A stretch of 64,000 nt of DNA from Amycolatopsis jejuensis (GTDB lineage: Bacteria > Actinomycetota > Actinomycetes > Mycobacteriales > Pseudonocardiaceae), in assembly GCF_000717335.1 (NCBI RefSeq), contig NZ_JNYZ01000003.1:186001-250000 (forward strand), written 5' to 3'. Position numbers and translations under genes: made by a program. The notes below the pieces were generated by a model. It saw only the letters and a list, made by a program, of their open reading frames with translations. It did no database searches and was not told the origin of the DNA. Shown one piece after another: positions 43,513 through 52,625 of this stretch. Numbering within the stretch: position 1 is the stretch's first letter; every line of letters begins with the position of its first letter.

Positions 43513-44574
43513 ATGCGAGTGCTCCTCACCGGCGGCGCCGGGTTCATCGGGTCCCGGATCGCCGACCGGCTGGCCGACGAGGGCGACGACGTCGTGGTGC
43601 TGGACAACCTGCTGTCCACCGCGCACGGGTCCACCACTCCGCCCGAATACACCCGGCGGCACCGTTTCCTGCGCGGTGACGTCACGGATGCCGAAATCGT
43701 CGCCGAACTGCTCGATGACGTCGATGCCGTGTGCCACCAAGCAGCGGTAGTCGGACACGGCGTGGATCCGTCCGACGCGCCGTCGTACGCGCTCAACAAC
43801 GACTACGGCACCGCGGTACTCCTCGCCGCGATGCACGCGGCGAAGGTGCGCAAGCTCGTGCTCGCCTCGTCGATGGTCGTGTACGGCGAGGGCCGCTACG
43901 CCTGTCCGCAGCATGGCGTGGTGCCGCCGTCACCTCGCCGACAGTCCGATGTGGACACTGGTCAGTTCGAGCCGACCTGCCCGCGGTGCGGGACGGAACT
44001 GAACTGGCAACTCGTGCCCGAAAACGCGCCGCTGCTGCCCCGAAGCACCTACGCGGCAACAAAACTGGCACAGGAACACCTCGCGGGTGCGTGGGCGCGG
44101 CAGACCGGCGGCACGGTCTGGGCCTTGCGCTACCACAACGTCTACGGACCGCGGATGCCGCGGAACACGCCGTATGCCGGGGTCGCGTCGCTGTTCCGGT
44201 CGGCGCTGGAACGCGGCGAAGCGCCGACCGTGCTGGAGGATGGGCGGCAGCAGCGGGACTTCGTGCACGTCGAGGACGTCGCCCGCGCCAACGTCCTCGC
44301 GCTCCGCACGGATGGACCTGCGGCCGACCTCACCCCGCTGAACGTCTGTTCCGGACAGCCGCACAGCGTGGGTGACCTGGCGCAGGAGCTGGCGCGCGTC
44401 TGTGGTGGGCCGGAGCCGCGGATCGTCGGTGGCGCGCGTCCGGCCGACGTCCGGCACGTGGTCGCCGATCCGGCGCGGGCACGGGAGTTACTGGGGTTTA
44501 CCGCCGAAACGACGTTCGAAGCAGGAGTCGCCGCGTTCGCCACCGCGGAGCTGCGCGCACCCGTCAGCCGATGA
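43513..44574 (+). CDS. NAD-dependent sugar epimerase with zinc-knuckle insert
   Basis: 353-residue extended SDR: GGAGFIGSRIADRLADEGDDVVVLDNLL at the start, STYAATKLAQEHL with Tyr-x-x-x-Lys, and a normal C-terminal NDP-sugar domain. Between the substrate loops sits an insert of about 40 residues with CPQHG and CPRCG, a Cys/His set that could hold zinc. This insert is typical of dTDP-L-rhamnose 4-epimerase-like enzymes as I recall them. Start of a sugar-nucleotide/envelope region; ends in an ATGA overlap with the next gene. Confidence 0.85.
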   Translation: MRVLLTGGAGFIGSRIADRLADEGDDVVVLDNLLSTAHGSTTPPEYTRRHRFLRGDVTDAEIVAELLDDVDAVCHQAAVVGHGVDPSDAPSYALNNDYGTAVLLAAMHAAKVRKLVLASSMVVYGEGRYACPQHGVVPPSPRRQSDVDTGQFEPTCPRCGTELNWQLVPENAPLLPRSTYAATKLAQEHLAGAWARQTGGTVWALRYHNVYGPRMPRNTPYAGVASLFRSALERGEAPTVLEDGRQQRDFVHVEDVARANVLALRTDGPAADLTPLNVCSGQPHSVGDLAQELARVCGGPEPRIVGGARPADVRHVVADPARARELLGFTAETTFEAGVAAFATAELRAPVSR

Positions 44575-45470
44575 GGCGAAAGTCACTTTCCGGAATGAAT
44601 CGGCCGCACCGGATCTTGATGCTGGGCATGCGTTCCATCGTGGTGGGGGACATCGCAATCCAAGCGCTGACCGACGGGCGCGGGCAGCTGCCGGCGTCGT
44701 TCTTCCCCGGGCTCAAAGACGACCGCACGATTCCCGTGGTCACCGGCGCTTTCCTGGTCCGGGCGGGTGGCCACACCATCCTGGTCGACGCCGGTTTCGG
44801 CCCGCGACCGGCCGGGTCGCCGCATCTGCCGCAGCACGCCAAAGAGCAGCGGCACCTCGCGGTGGCCGGTCCGGCTGGTGAGCCCGAGGCCAGCGGTGGG
44901 CTGCCCGCCGCGCTCGCCGACGCCGGAGTTTCGCCAGAGGACGTCGACCTGGTGGTGCTAACCCACCTGCATGCCGACCATGTCGGCTGGGTCGCGCCGC
45001 ACGGCGAGCCCTACTTCCCGAACGCCGAGGTGCGGTACGGAACGCCGGACTGGGCTGCGTTCATCGACTCGGCCGGCCGGCACGCCCGGGCCCGGGTGGC
45101 GTTGGAAGCCGTCCGTGCCAAGGGCAAACTGCGCGGTCTGGTCGACGGCGAGGCAGTGGCTCCTGGCCTCACAGCGAGGCATGCGCCTGGGCACACCCCT
45201 GGGCATTACGTGCTGGAAGTCGCTGATCAGGGCCATCGCGCCGTCCTGCTCGGCGATGTTTTCCAGATCCCGGCGCAGCTGGCCGATCCGGCAATCGGGT
45301 CCGCCTCCGACCACGACCGTCGACAAGCAGAGCTGACGCGTCGTCGATGGCTGCGCGAGATCGCCGGGACGGGCACGATCGTTGCGGCCGTCCATTTCCC
45401 GGACGAGCCGTTCTTCCGGATCGCAGCCGACCGCACAGTGGAGCCGATTTCGGCAGTCGCCGCGTCCTGA
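44571..45470 (+). CDS. MBL-fold metallo-hydrolase
   Basis: 299 residues from the ATG that overlaps the epimerase stop. The metallo-beta-lactamase motif HLHADHVG is near residue 135, followed by HAPGHTPGHYVLE, LLGDVFQIP and AVHFPDEPFF carrying the other metal ligands. Reaction unknown (glyoxalase II- or lactonase-like). ATGs at 44595 and 44628 are alternative starts; the first gives translational coupling with the epimerase. Confidence 0.88.
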   Translation: MRRKSLSGMNRPHRILMLGMRSIVVGDIAIQALTDGRGQLPASFFPGLKDDRTIPVVTGAFLVRAGGHTILVDAGFGPRPAGSPHLPQHAKEQRHLAVAGPAGEPEASGGLPAALADAGVSPEDVDLVVLTHLHADHVGWVAPHGEPYFPNAEVRYGTPDWAAFIDSAGRHARARVALEAVRAKGKLRGLVDGEAVAPGLTARHAPGHTPGHYVLEVADQGHRAVLLGDVFQIPAQLADPAIGSASDHDRRQAELTRRRWLREIAGTGTIVAAVHFPDEPFFRIAADRTVEPISAVAAS

Positions 45471-45482
45471 CTGTCCGAAGAA

Positions 45483-46523
45483 TCACGAGGCGGCCAGCGG
45501 CAGCCGCACCTCGAAACGGCAGCCCGGGCCATGGTTCTGCACGCCGATCCGCCCTCGGTGCGCTTCCACCAAGCCCTTCGCGATGGCCAGACCGAGCCCG
45601 CCGCCACTGGTGCGGTCCGGGGTGCGGGCTTGCGTGCCGCGGAAGGCGACGTCGAAGACGCGGCTGATCTCGTCGTCGGGAATGCCGCCGCAGCCGTCGT
45701 CCACGGCGAGCAGGGCCTGGTCGCCATCGATGCCGAGCTGGACGGCGACTGTGCCGTCCGGCGGGGTGTGCCGGATGGCGTTGGACACGAGGTTCCGCAC
45801 GATCCGCGCCAGCTCCGGATCGCTGCCGGACACCACCGGCCATGCCGACGCGTTCTCCAGCACCCGCACGCGTTTGCGTTCGGCCACCGGCGCCTGCGCG
45901 GCGACCGCGTCGCTTACCACGTCGCGCAACGGCACCGCCGACATGCTCAGCTCGAGTGCTCCCGCGGTGATCCGGGAAAGCTCGAACAGGTCGCCCACCA
46001 TGCCGGACAACCGGGTGGTCTCGCCGCTGATGCGCTGGGCGTAGTCGGCCACCTCGGCACGCTCGGAAACTACGCCGTCAGCCAATGCCTCCGCCATTGC
46101 CTGGATTCCGGCCAGCGGGCTGCGGAGGTCGTGACTGATCCACGCCACCAGTTCCCGGCGCGACGCCTCGGCGGCCCGCTCCCGTTCACGTGCCTCGCGT
46201 TCCCACACACTGCGCCGAGCGATGACCCGGCCGAGCACCATCGCCGCGGGTACTGCGACCAACGCCACCAGCAGGCATACCAGCAGCTCCGTGGTGAGGG
46301 CCTCGGTGAACATGAAGCCGCTCACACCGAGGATTCCGACCAGCAGCGCGGCGACCGGCGTCAGCACGAGCGTCGTCATCGTCGTGGCCAGCGACCGGTG
46401 CCGCAGCAGGTAGAGCGCCAGCCCGCCGAGCGCCGCCACCGGCAGGGCGAACAGCATCGCGAGCGGCAGGATGTGCAGGACGTGGACGAAGATCTCCCAC
46501 GCCGATTCACCGGTGCCGATCAT
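45483..46523 (-). CDS. Sensor histidine kinase
   Basis: 346-residue membrane kinase with three to four N-terminal helices (residues 8-105) and little extracytoplasmic loop, so it may sense a membrane signal. Then H-box [15 protein letters not shown]-box [13 protein letters not shown]1 DDGCGG and G2 [12 protein letters not shown]. The start overlaps the stop of the response regulator gene by four bases (ATGA), a usual cognate pair. Part of a three-gene unit with a GT-C-like membrane protein upstream. Confidence 0.93.
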   Translation of the reverse strand: MIGTGESAWEIFVHVLHILPLAMLFALPVAALGGLALYLLRHRSLATTMTTLVLTPVAALLVGILGVSGFMFTEALTTELLVCLLVALVAVPAAMVLGRVIARRSVWEREARERERAAEASRRELVAWISHDLRSPLAGIQAMAEALADGVVSERAEVADYAQRISGETTRLSGMVGDLFELSRITAGALELSMSAVPLRDVVSDAVAAQAPVAERKRVRVLENASAWPVVSGSDPELARIVRNLVSNAIRHTPPDGTVAVQLGIDGDQALLAVDDGCGGIPDDEISRVFDVAFRGTQARTPDRTSGGGLGLAIAKGLVEAHRGRIGVQNHGPGCRFEVRLPLAAS

Positions 46524-47221
46524 GTCCGGACCCCGTCGTAGCGGTAGCCGACGCCCCACACCGTTGCGACGCGGGACGGTTTGGCCGGGTCACGTTCGAT
46601 CTTTTCGCGCAACCGTCGCACGTGGACGGTCACCGTGGACTGATCGCCGAAGTCCCAGCCCCACACCTTCTCCAGCAGGTCGGACCGGCTGAATGCGACG
46701 CCCGGGTGGGACAGGAAGTATGCGAGCAGATCGAACTCACGGGTGGTCAACGGCAGTACGGCGCCGTCGAGAGTCGCTTGGCGGGCGGTCATCTGGAGGC
46801 GGAGGTTGCCGTCCACCAGCTCGGCCGCCGGCGGCTCCGGGCGGGGCATCCGGGCCCGCCGCAGGACGGACGCCACGCGCAGCGTGAGTTCCTTGGGGCT
46901 GAACGGTTTGGTGACATAGTCGTCCGCGCCCAGTTGCAGGCCGGCGATGCGGTTCTCCTCCTCGCCGAGGGCCGTGAGCATCACGATTGGTACCTGGCTC
47001 GTCTGCCGCAGACGTCGGCACACCTCAAGGCCGTTGAGCCCGGGCATCATCACGTCGAGCACCACGAGATCCGGCTCGCGCTCGGCAAACCGGGTGAGCG
47101 CGGACGTCCCGTCGCCCGCGAGGTCGACGGTGAAGCCTGCCGTTTCGAGGTAGCGGCGGACGACGTCACGCACCGTCTCGTCGTCGTCCACCACGAGCAC
47201 GCGGCCCGGTCGGTCGTCCAT
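46520..47221 (-). CDS. OmpR family response regulator
   Basis: 233-residue regulator: receiver with [18 protein letters not shown], phosphoacceptor in [22 protein letters not shown], then winged helix [26 protein letters not shown] and [17 protein letters not shown] at 47221; the frame further upstream overlaps the membrane protein gene and is not conserved. Cognate of the kinase that overlaps its 3' end, and eight bases after the GT-C-like gene. Confidence 0.95.
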   Translation of the reverse strand: MDDRPGRVLVVDDDETVRDVVRRYLETAGFTVDLAGDGTSALTRFAEREPDLVVLDVMMPGLNGLEVCRRLRQTSQVPIVMLTALGEEENRIAGLQLGADDYVTKPFSPKELTLRVASVLRRARMPRPEPPAAELVDGNLRLQMTARQATLDGAVLPLTTREFDLLAYFLSHPGVAFSRSDLLEKVWGWDFGDQSTVTVHVRRLREKIERDPAKPSRVATVWGVGYRYDGVRT

Positions 47222-47229
47222 GCCACACC

Positions 47230-48624
47230 TCACCAGTTCGTCAGCAGCAGGTGGTTCACCGCCAGGGCAACCGCCGCCTGCGCGGCCAGCCACCCGCGGC
47301 GATGGACCGACGGCAGCAGCGCGGTGGCCGGGATCAGCCACGCGCCGAACGGTAGCCAGATCCGTTCTACCTCGGCCTTCGACAGGCCGGACGAATCGGC
47401 GAACACGATCGTGAGCACGGCCGCGACCACGATCAGCAGCACCGGGTCATGCAGCAGCTTCCGGCGAGGCGGCAGGAAGAGCGCCGACGCGACGCCGCGC
47501 CGGGACGCTGCGACCACCGCGGGCCCGCACGCGACCGCGACCGCGGCGAGGTCGGCCCACACCCAGTACGAGAACGGCCGGACCGCCGCGACGCCCTGGT
47601 AGTAGCGCTCCACCACGAGGTGGTACCCGTCGAGCCACCAGAATCCCGCCACCGCGAACGCGGCAACCACCGCCAACGCACCGATGACGGCAGCCGCGGC
47701 AGCGCGCCACTGCCGGCCGAGCACGGCAACCGCAAGCGCGACGAGGCCGAGCAAGATGAGCCCGTACGAGAGGAAAATGCCGAAGCCGATGAGCAACCCC
47801 GCAGACAACGCCGTGGGCCAGGCATAACCACGTCGGTCGCGAAATCCCACGGCAGCAAGGGCAAGCAACGCGATACCGGTGGCAGTCAGGCCGGCGAACA
47901 GCCCGTCGGCCGACACGCCCAGCCACACCGCACCCGGGCTGAGCACCGCGAACGGGAGCGCCGCGCGAGCCGCGTCCGGACGGCCGAGCAGCGCGATCGT
48001 GGCGGGTACCGCGACCGCGACCGATGCCGCTGTCAGCACGACGGCGGTCGAGGCCCACGCACCGCCGCGGAGGCCGAGGCGGTCGAGCCAGACGAACACG
48101 AGCGTCGCACCTGGTGGGTGGCCGGATACGTGGGTGGTCCAGGAATTGGGCTGGAAGTCGAGGATGCGGGAGGAGAATTCGCCGAGGAAACGCGGGATGT
48201 CGGTGATGCCCGGTACCTCGTGCAGGTACTCCTGCGGCGTGGTGAGCCGGTCGGCGAACCCGCGGCTCCAGCCGTCGGCCATGGCCAGCGAAAAGATCCA
48301 GCCAAGGGATGTCGCGTAACTCGCCGCCAAGGCCCGCCGCCACGGCAGCCGGGCGGCCAGCGCCGGGCCGTGGAGCACGACACCGGCGGCGATCAGGACG
48401 GCGAACACCGACCCGGGACCCACGTGCGGTAGCCAAGACGCGAACAGGGGCGGCGCGAATGCGTAGATGACCACATCCGAGCCCGGGCGGTTGTAATAGA
48501 CGCCGACGGCCGCAGCGGCGGCGATCAGCACCACCGTGACGCCGACCGTCACGAGGTCGGCGCGGATCCGGGGGCGGGCGGGAACCGGCGGCGCGAGCCG
48601 GGCTGCCTTCGTCGACTCGCTCAT
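47230..48624 (-). CDS. Polytopic membrane protein, GT-C glycosyltransferase-like
   Basis: 464 residues with about 11-12 hydrophobic segments. The first external loop holds FADRLTTPQEYLHEVPGITDIPRFLGEFSSRILDFQPNSWTTHVSGHPPGATLVF, where mannosyltransferase-like GT-C proteins carry their Asp/Glu catalytic motif. I do not see a clear DxD, so the enzymatic call is tentative. Its place in one unit with a two-component system and divergent from a GT2/DUF2064 unit suggests envelope glycosylation under signalling control. Confidence 0.7.
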   Translation of the reverse strand: MSESTKAARLAPPVPARPRIRADLVTVGVTVVLIAAAAAVGVYYNRPGSDVVIYAFAPPLFASWLPHVGPGSVFAVLIAAGVVLHGPALAARLPWRRALAASYATSLGWIFSLAMADGWSRGFADRLTTPQEYLHEVPGITDIPRFLGEFSSRILDFQPNSWTTHVSGHPPGATLVFVWLDRLGLRGGAWASTAVVLTAASVAVAVPATIALLGRPDAARAALPFAVLSPGAVWLGVSADGLFAGLTATGIALLALAAVGFRDRRGYAWPTALSAGLLIGFGIFLSYGLILLGLVALAVAVLGRQWRAAAAAVIGALAVVAAFAVAGFWWLDGYHLVVERYYQGVAAVRPFSYWVWADLAAVAVACGPAVVAASRRGVASALFLPPRRKLLHDPVLLIVVAAVLTIVFADSSGLSKAEVERIWLPFGAWLIPATALLPSVHRRGWLAAQAAVALAVNHLLLTNW

Positions 48625-48767
48625 CGCCGGTCACGATAACCCCGTCGACGGCAGTACGGCGAGGTCAGGGGGATCCGTGAGAACTCGGTAAGATCTGGCC
48701 AGACGTCACGATTCGGTAAGCACTGCAAGGGTTATTGACTGTCCTTTACGGACCTAACGTACGTCAG

Positions 48768-49427
48768 ATGAACGCATGCGGAGTGGACGTCGTCCTGCCC
48801 TGCCTCGACGAGGCGGCCGCGCTGCCGGGTGTGCTCGCGGGGTTGCCACAGGGATACCGCGCGATCGTGGTGGACAACGGATCCACCGATGGCTCCCCCG
48901 AAATTGCCGCTGCGCTTGGCGCGAAGGTCGTCGACGAACCTCGGCGTGGGTACGGCGCCGCAGTGCACGCCGGGCTGGAGGCGGCAACGGCCGACGTCGT
49001 GTGCATCGCGGACGCTGACGGGTCGCTCGACCTGGCCGAGTTGCCGCGGCTCGTGGCCGCAGTCGCGGGAGGTGCCGAACTGGCGGTCGGACGGCGGGTG
49101 CCGGTGTCCCGCAAGGCGTGGCCGTGGCATGCGAGAGCGGGCAATGCGGTGCTGTCGCTGCTCTTGCGGTCCCGCGGGCTGCCGGTGCGGGACGTCGCTC
49201 CGTTGCGGGCGGTACGACGTCGGGAGTTGCTGGAACTCGACATCGTCGATCGTGCCTTTGGTTACCCGCTCGAGCTGCTGGTGAAGGCGCAACGCGCTGG
49301 TTGGGTGGTCCGCGAGTTCGACGTCACCTACAGGGAACGGGCGCGGGGCACGAAATCGAAGGTGTCCGGTTCGGTGCGCGGCACGCTGCGCGCGGTGCGT
49401 GACTTCGGGCGGGTGCTGGCCCGATGA
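48768..49427 (+). CDS. Glycosyltransferase family 2
   Basis: 219-residue GT2 of the dolichol-phosphate-mannose synthase-like type: VDVVLPCLDEAAALPGVLAGLP, VVDNGSTDGS, then DADGSLDLAELPRL (DxD metal site) and YPLELLVKAQRAGWVVREFDVTY at the end. No membrane helices. First gene of a five-gene plus-strand unit, coupled by ATGA to the next. Donor and acceptor unknown. Confidence 0.9.
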   Translation: MNACGVDVVLPCLDEAAALPGVLAGLPQGYRAIVVDNGSTDGSPEIAAALGAKVVDEPRRGYGAAVHAGLEAATADVVCIADADGSLDLAELPRLVAAVAGGAELAVGRRVPVSRKAWPWHARAGNAVLSLLLRSRGLPVRDVAPLRAVRRRELLELDIVDRAFGYPLELLVKAQRAGWVVREFDVTYRERARGTKSKVSGSVRGTLRAVRDFGRVLAR

Positions 49428-50089
49428 CGTTCTGTCTGCTCGTGGTTGCGAAAGCACCGGTGCCAGGTTTTGCGAAGACCCGGTTGTGCCCACCGGCGAC
49501 GGACACGCAAGCCGCGGAGATCGCTGCCTGCGCGCTGCTGGACACGTTGGAAGTCGTGTTCGAAACACCGGGCGCGGTCCCGGTGGTGGCGATGACGGGT
49601 GACCTTGGGGCAGCGGCGCAGGGCGCGGAGATCGGGCGCGCTCTGCGGAAGGCGACTGTGATCGCTCAGCGCGGCTGGGATTTCGGTTCCCGGCTTGCGA
49701 ATGCGCACGCTGACACGGCCGTCGTACACGTTGGTCTGCCAGTGCTGCAGATCGGGATGGACACGCCGCAGGTCTCGCCGGAGTTACTGGCCGCGGCGAT
49801 CGCACCGGTGGTCGCTGGGACGCACGGCGCGGTGCTCGGCAGGGCGGAGGACGGTGGGTGGTGGGGCCTGGGGCTGGCCGATCCGACGTACGCGCAGGTG
49901 CTCGCGGGTGTCCCGATGTCGCGGCCGGACACCGGTGCGCGTACCCGTGAAGCGTTGGCGGGTCTGCAGGTTGGCGAGCTGCCGGTGTTGTCCGATGTGG
50001 ACACTATGGCGGACGCGCGGAAGGTCGCCGCGCTCCGGCCGGGCAGCAGGTTTGCCACGGCGGTCGATGTGGTGCGGGTGGCAGCGTGA
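49424..50089 (+). CDS. DUF2064 / TIGR04282-type glycosyltransferase
   Basis: 221 residues with KAPVPGFAKTRLCPPATDTQAAEIA at the N-terminus and IGMDTPQVSPELLAAAIAPVV, RAEDGGWWGLGLADP later, typical of DUF2064 nucleotidyl/glycosyltransferase-like proteins. Relatives are linked to arsenosugar pathways elsewhere; no such genes are nearby, so the role here is open. ATGA overlap with the GT2 and GTGA overlap with the methyltransferase. Confidence 0.88.
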   Translation: MTFCLLVVAKAPVPGFAKTRLCPPATDTQAAEIAACALLDTLEVVFETPGAVPVVAMTGDLGAAAQGAEIGRALRKATVIAQRGWDFGSRLANAHADTAVVHVGLPVLQIGMDTPQVSPELLAAAIAPVVAGTHGAVLGRAEDGGWWGLGLADPTYAQVLAGVPMSRPDTGARTREALAGLQVGELPVLSDVDTMADARKVAALRPGSRFATAVDVVRVAA

Positions 50090-50715
50090 AACTCGCGACC
50101 GGCAGGGAATTCGACCGTGGCTTGCTCGGGTATCGGTGCTGGCTGGAGCTTGCGAACGGGGGACGCGTCGAGCTTCCGGTGGGCCGTTGGGCAGACGGTT
50201 GCGGCGCTGGCGACGCGGTGTTGCTCGACGCGTGCGAAGGTCCGACGCTCGACGTCGGCTGCGGACCGGGACGGCTCACCGCCGCGCTCACCCGACGAGG
50301 CGTGGTGACCCTCGGGGTGGACAGTTCGCCGATCGCGGTCAGGCTGGCTCGGCGACGCGGCGCAGCTGCGTTGCAGCGCAACGTTTTCGCGCGCTTACCC
50401 GGTGAGGGGCGGTGGAATCATGTGCTGCTGGCCGACGGCAACATCGGGATCGGTGGCGACCCGGAAATACTACTGCTTCGGGTAGGTGAGCTGCTCACGC
50501 CGGACGGCGAGGTGCTCGTGGAGTTGGAGGCGCCGGGATACGGCGTGCGGCGGGATCACGTGCGGCTGCGGCCGGATCCGGTGGGCGGGCGGTGGTTTAC
50601 CTGGGCCTGGGTGGGCGTGGACGCCATCGCGGGAATCGCGGCGCGGACAGGATTCCGGGTCGCGTGGACGACCAGCCGCGGGCGCCGGTGGTTCGCGAAG
50701 CTGGAGCGGACATGA
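50086..50715 (+). CDS. Class I SAM-dependent methyltransferase
   Basis: 209-residue methyltransferase: LDVGCGPGRLTAALTRRGVVTLGVDSSPIAVRLAR is the SAM-binding core (in parts), followed by LLADGNIGIGGDPEILLLRVGELLTPDGEVLVELEAPG. The product methylates an unknown acceptor, plausibly the glycan or lipid made by the two upstream enzymes. GTG start overlapping the previous stop; ATGA overlap with the molybdoenzyme. Confidence 0.88.
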   Translation: MKLATGREFDRGLLGYRCWLELANGGRVELPVGRWADGCGAGDAVLLDACEGPTLDVGCGPGRLTAALTRRGVVTLGVDSSPIAVRLARRRGAAALQRNVFARLPGEGRWNHVLLADGNIGIGGDPEILLLRVGELLTPDGEVLVELEAPGYGVRRDHVRLRPDPVGGRWFTWAWVGVDAIAGIAARTGFRVAWTTSRGRRWFAKLERT

Positions 50716-51908
50716 AGCGGCTGACGTGGCATGAGTTCGACGCGCGGATCACCAAGGCGCAGGCCAAGTTCAGTGCGCGGGCGGCCGCCGGGATCCCGAA
50801 GGCGGAGCAGTTCAAGGGCGGCGCGCACGGCGAACGCGTCACCGCGCGCGTCGGTGTTCTGCTTGGCCTCGCGTTCCTGATCTGCTTCGTCACCGGGCTG
50901 TTGAGCCACTTGATCCAGCATCCGCCGAGCTGGTTCTTCTGGCCCAGCCGGCCGGTGTGGCTGTACCAGGTCACGCAAGGAGTGCACGTACTCTCCGGGA
51001 TCGCGGCGATTCCGTTTCTGCTGGCGAAATTGTGGAGTGTCTACCCGAAGCTGTTCGAACGTCCGCTGGTGCGTTCGGTCCCGCACGCGGTGGAACGGCT
51101 GTCGATCCTCGTGCTGTCCGGGGCGGCGTTTTTCGAGCTGAGTTCGGGGCTGCTGAACGTCGCGCAGAACTACCCGTGGAGTTTCTACTTCCCGCAGGTG
51201 CACTACGCGGTGGCATGGGTGGCGATCGGATCGATTTTCGTGCACGTCGCGGTGAAACTCCCGGTGATCCGCCGGGCGTTGACCCGGGAGCGCGCACCGG
51301 TGGAACCGTCGGGACGTGGGTTGTCGCGCCGTGGATTCCTGGCCACCACGGGAATCGCTACCGGAGCAGTGGTGCTGGCCACCGCCGGAGCGACAGTGCC
51401 CGCGCTGCGGAACGTCTCCGGGTTGTCGTGGCGGTCGGATAAGGGTTCGCAGAAGTTGCCGGTGAATCGCACGGCCGTCGCGGCGCAGGTGACGCAGACC
51501 GCCCGCGATCCCGGGTGGCGGCTGGCCGTGGTGACGCCGGTCGGGACGAGACAGCTCACGCTCGCCGAGTTGCGGGCCTTGCCGCAGACGACCGTGGATT
51601 TGCCGATCGCATGTGTCGAAGGGTGGAGCCAGATGGCGACCTGGCGGGGCGTTTCGTTCCCGGACCTGCTGCGGGCGGCCGGGAGCCTGCCGGGGGTGGA
51701 CGTCCGGGTGTCGTCGCTGGAAAAGACCGGCCTGTACGGCGTCAGCACGTTGCCGGGTGAGCACACGGCCGACGCGCGCACGCTGCTCGCGCTGGAGTTG
51801 AACGGCGAGGTGCTGAACCTCGACCACGGCTATCCGTGCCGTGTGATTGCGCCGAGCCGGCCGGGTGTGCTGCAGACGAAGTGGGTCGCGATGGTGGAGG
51901 TGCGGTGA
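50712..51908 (+). CDS. Polytopic Tat-dependent molybdopterin oxidoreductase
   Basis: 398 residues. Four membrane helices (near 47-67, 89-110, 129-150, 163-184) contain His residues that could bind haem (SHLIQH, GVHVLSG, VHYAVAW, FVHVAV). A twin-arginine motif SRRGFL at 205-210 precedes a fifth helix, then a sulfite-oxidase-type molybdopterin domain with Cys301 in IACVEGWSQMATWRG. The C-terminal domain should lie outside the cell. A five-helix family with Tat-dependent last helix has been described in Streptomyces. Substrate unknown. Needs the Mo cofactor for which Glp and MogA are encoded nearby. Confidence 0.87.
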   Translation: MKRLTWHEFDARITKAQAKFSARAAAGIPKAEQFKGGAHGERVTARVGVLLGLAFLICFVTGLLSHLIQHPPSWFFWPSRPVWLYQVTQGVHVLSGIAAIPFLLAKLWSVYPKLFERPLVRSVPHAVERLSILVLSGAAFFELSSGLLNVAQNYPWSFYFPQVHYAVAWVAIGSIFVHVAVKLPVIRRALTRERAPVEPSGRGLSRRGFLATTGIATGAVVLATAGATVPALRNVSGLSWRSDKGSQKLPVNRTAVAAQVTQTARDPGWRLAVVTPVGTRQLTLAELRALPQTTVDLPIACVEGWSQMATWRGVSFPDLLRAAGSLPGVDVRVSSLEKTGLYGVSTLPGEHTADARTLLALELNGEVLNLDHGYPCRVIAPSRPGVLQTKWVAMVEVR

Positions 51909-52348
51909 GGATCCTGCTGGCGCTGCCGGGTTTGGCGGCCTTGGTGTTCGGAGCGGTGCTGTTCGTGGATTATGCAGCACCGGCGTGGCCGGGCAGTCTC
52001 GCGACGTTGCTGTGGATCGGCGGTGGTCCGATTGTCAACGACGTCGTATTCGCTCCGGTCGCTGGCGTGGTCGGCCTGGTGCTTGCCCGGGTACTGCCGA
52101 CGCCGTGGCGGGCGCCGGTGCAGGTCGGCGCTGTGGTGACGGTGATGCTCGGGTTCGTGGCGTTCCCGCTGCTGTGGCGGGCGTACGGGGTGCCACCGCA
52201 GCCCGGTCTGCACGATGGCAACACGTGGCTGGGGCTGGTGGCGACGCTCGTCGTGGTGTGGAGTGCGGTGCTGGTTGCCGGCATCGTTCGAGTGGCCCGG
52301 ACGTGGCGTCGGCGGGGCTGCGAAATTCGGTCGCACACAGCCCGTTGA
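51905..52348 (+). CDS. Small polytopic membrane protein
   Basis: 147 residues with four hydrophobic helices and short loops. GTG start overlapping the molybdoenzyme stop, so probably translated with it and perhaps its partner subunit. The first helices carry NDVVFAPVAG in the membrane border. No family recognised. Confidence 0.75.
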   Translation: MRILLALPGLAALVFGAVLFVDYAAPAWPGSLATLLWIGGGPIVNDVVFAPVAGVVGLVLARVLPTPWRAPVQVGAVVTVMLGFVAFPLLWRAYGVPPQPGLHDGNTWLGLVATLVVVWSAVLVAGIVRVARTWRRRGCEIRSHTAR

Positions 52349-52432
52349 CCAGGGTTTTCGTCCCATAGCGGAATTTTCCCGCGGATTTGACGTTTGGGAC
52401 GGTGAGCGAGTGGGCACCCCATCGCTCGCGGA

Positions 52433-52473
52433 GAGGCTCTCCGTGCCGAGTCGGAGGCGGCACGGAGAGCCTC
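52433..52473. terminator. Strong hairpin, terminator between convergent genes
   Basis: GAGGCTCTCCGTGCCG and CGGCACGGAGAGCCTC form a perfect 16-bp stem with a nine-base loop. On the plus strand it is followed by CTTCTTGTTTT, a T-rich tail. Ends the plus-strand sugar/molybdoenzyme unit. Confidence 0.8.
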
Positions 52474-52514
52474 GCTGCGTCTTCTTGTTTTGCCTGTGCC
52501 GGACGGAAAAGCAA

Positions 52515-52551
52515 CCACGCGCGACCGGCGTGGTCATCCGGTCGCGCGTGG
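52515..52551. terminator. Second strong hairpin
   Basis: CCACGCGCGACCGG and CCGGTCGCGCGTGG form a perfect 14-bp stem with a nine-base loop, 41 bp after the first hairpin and 74 bp before the protease stop. On the minus strand it is followed by TTGCTTTTCC, so it probably ends the protease gene. Confidence 0.75.
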
Positions 52552-52625
52552 CCTTCAAGGGTCCGGCCCCAGTGAGTGGGGGTCGAGCCGTGGCTGGTCT
52601 CGGCCGCGCCACGGCGGCCGAGCGA

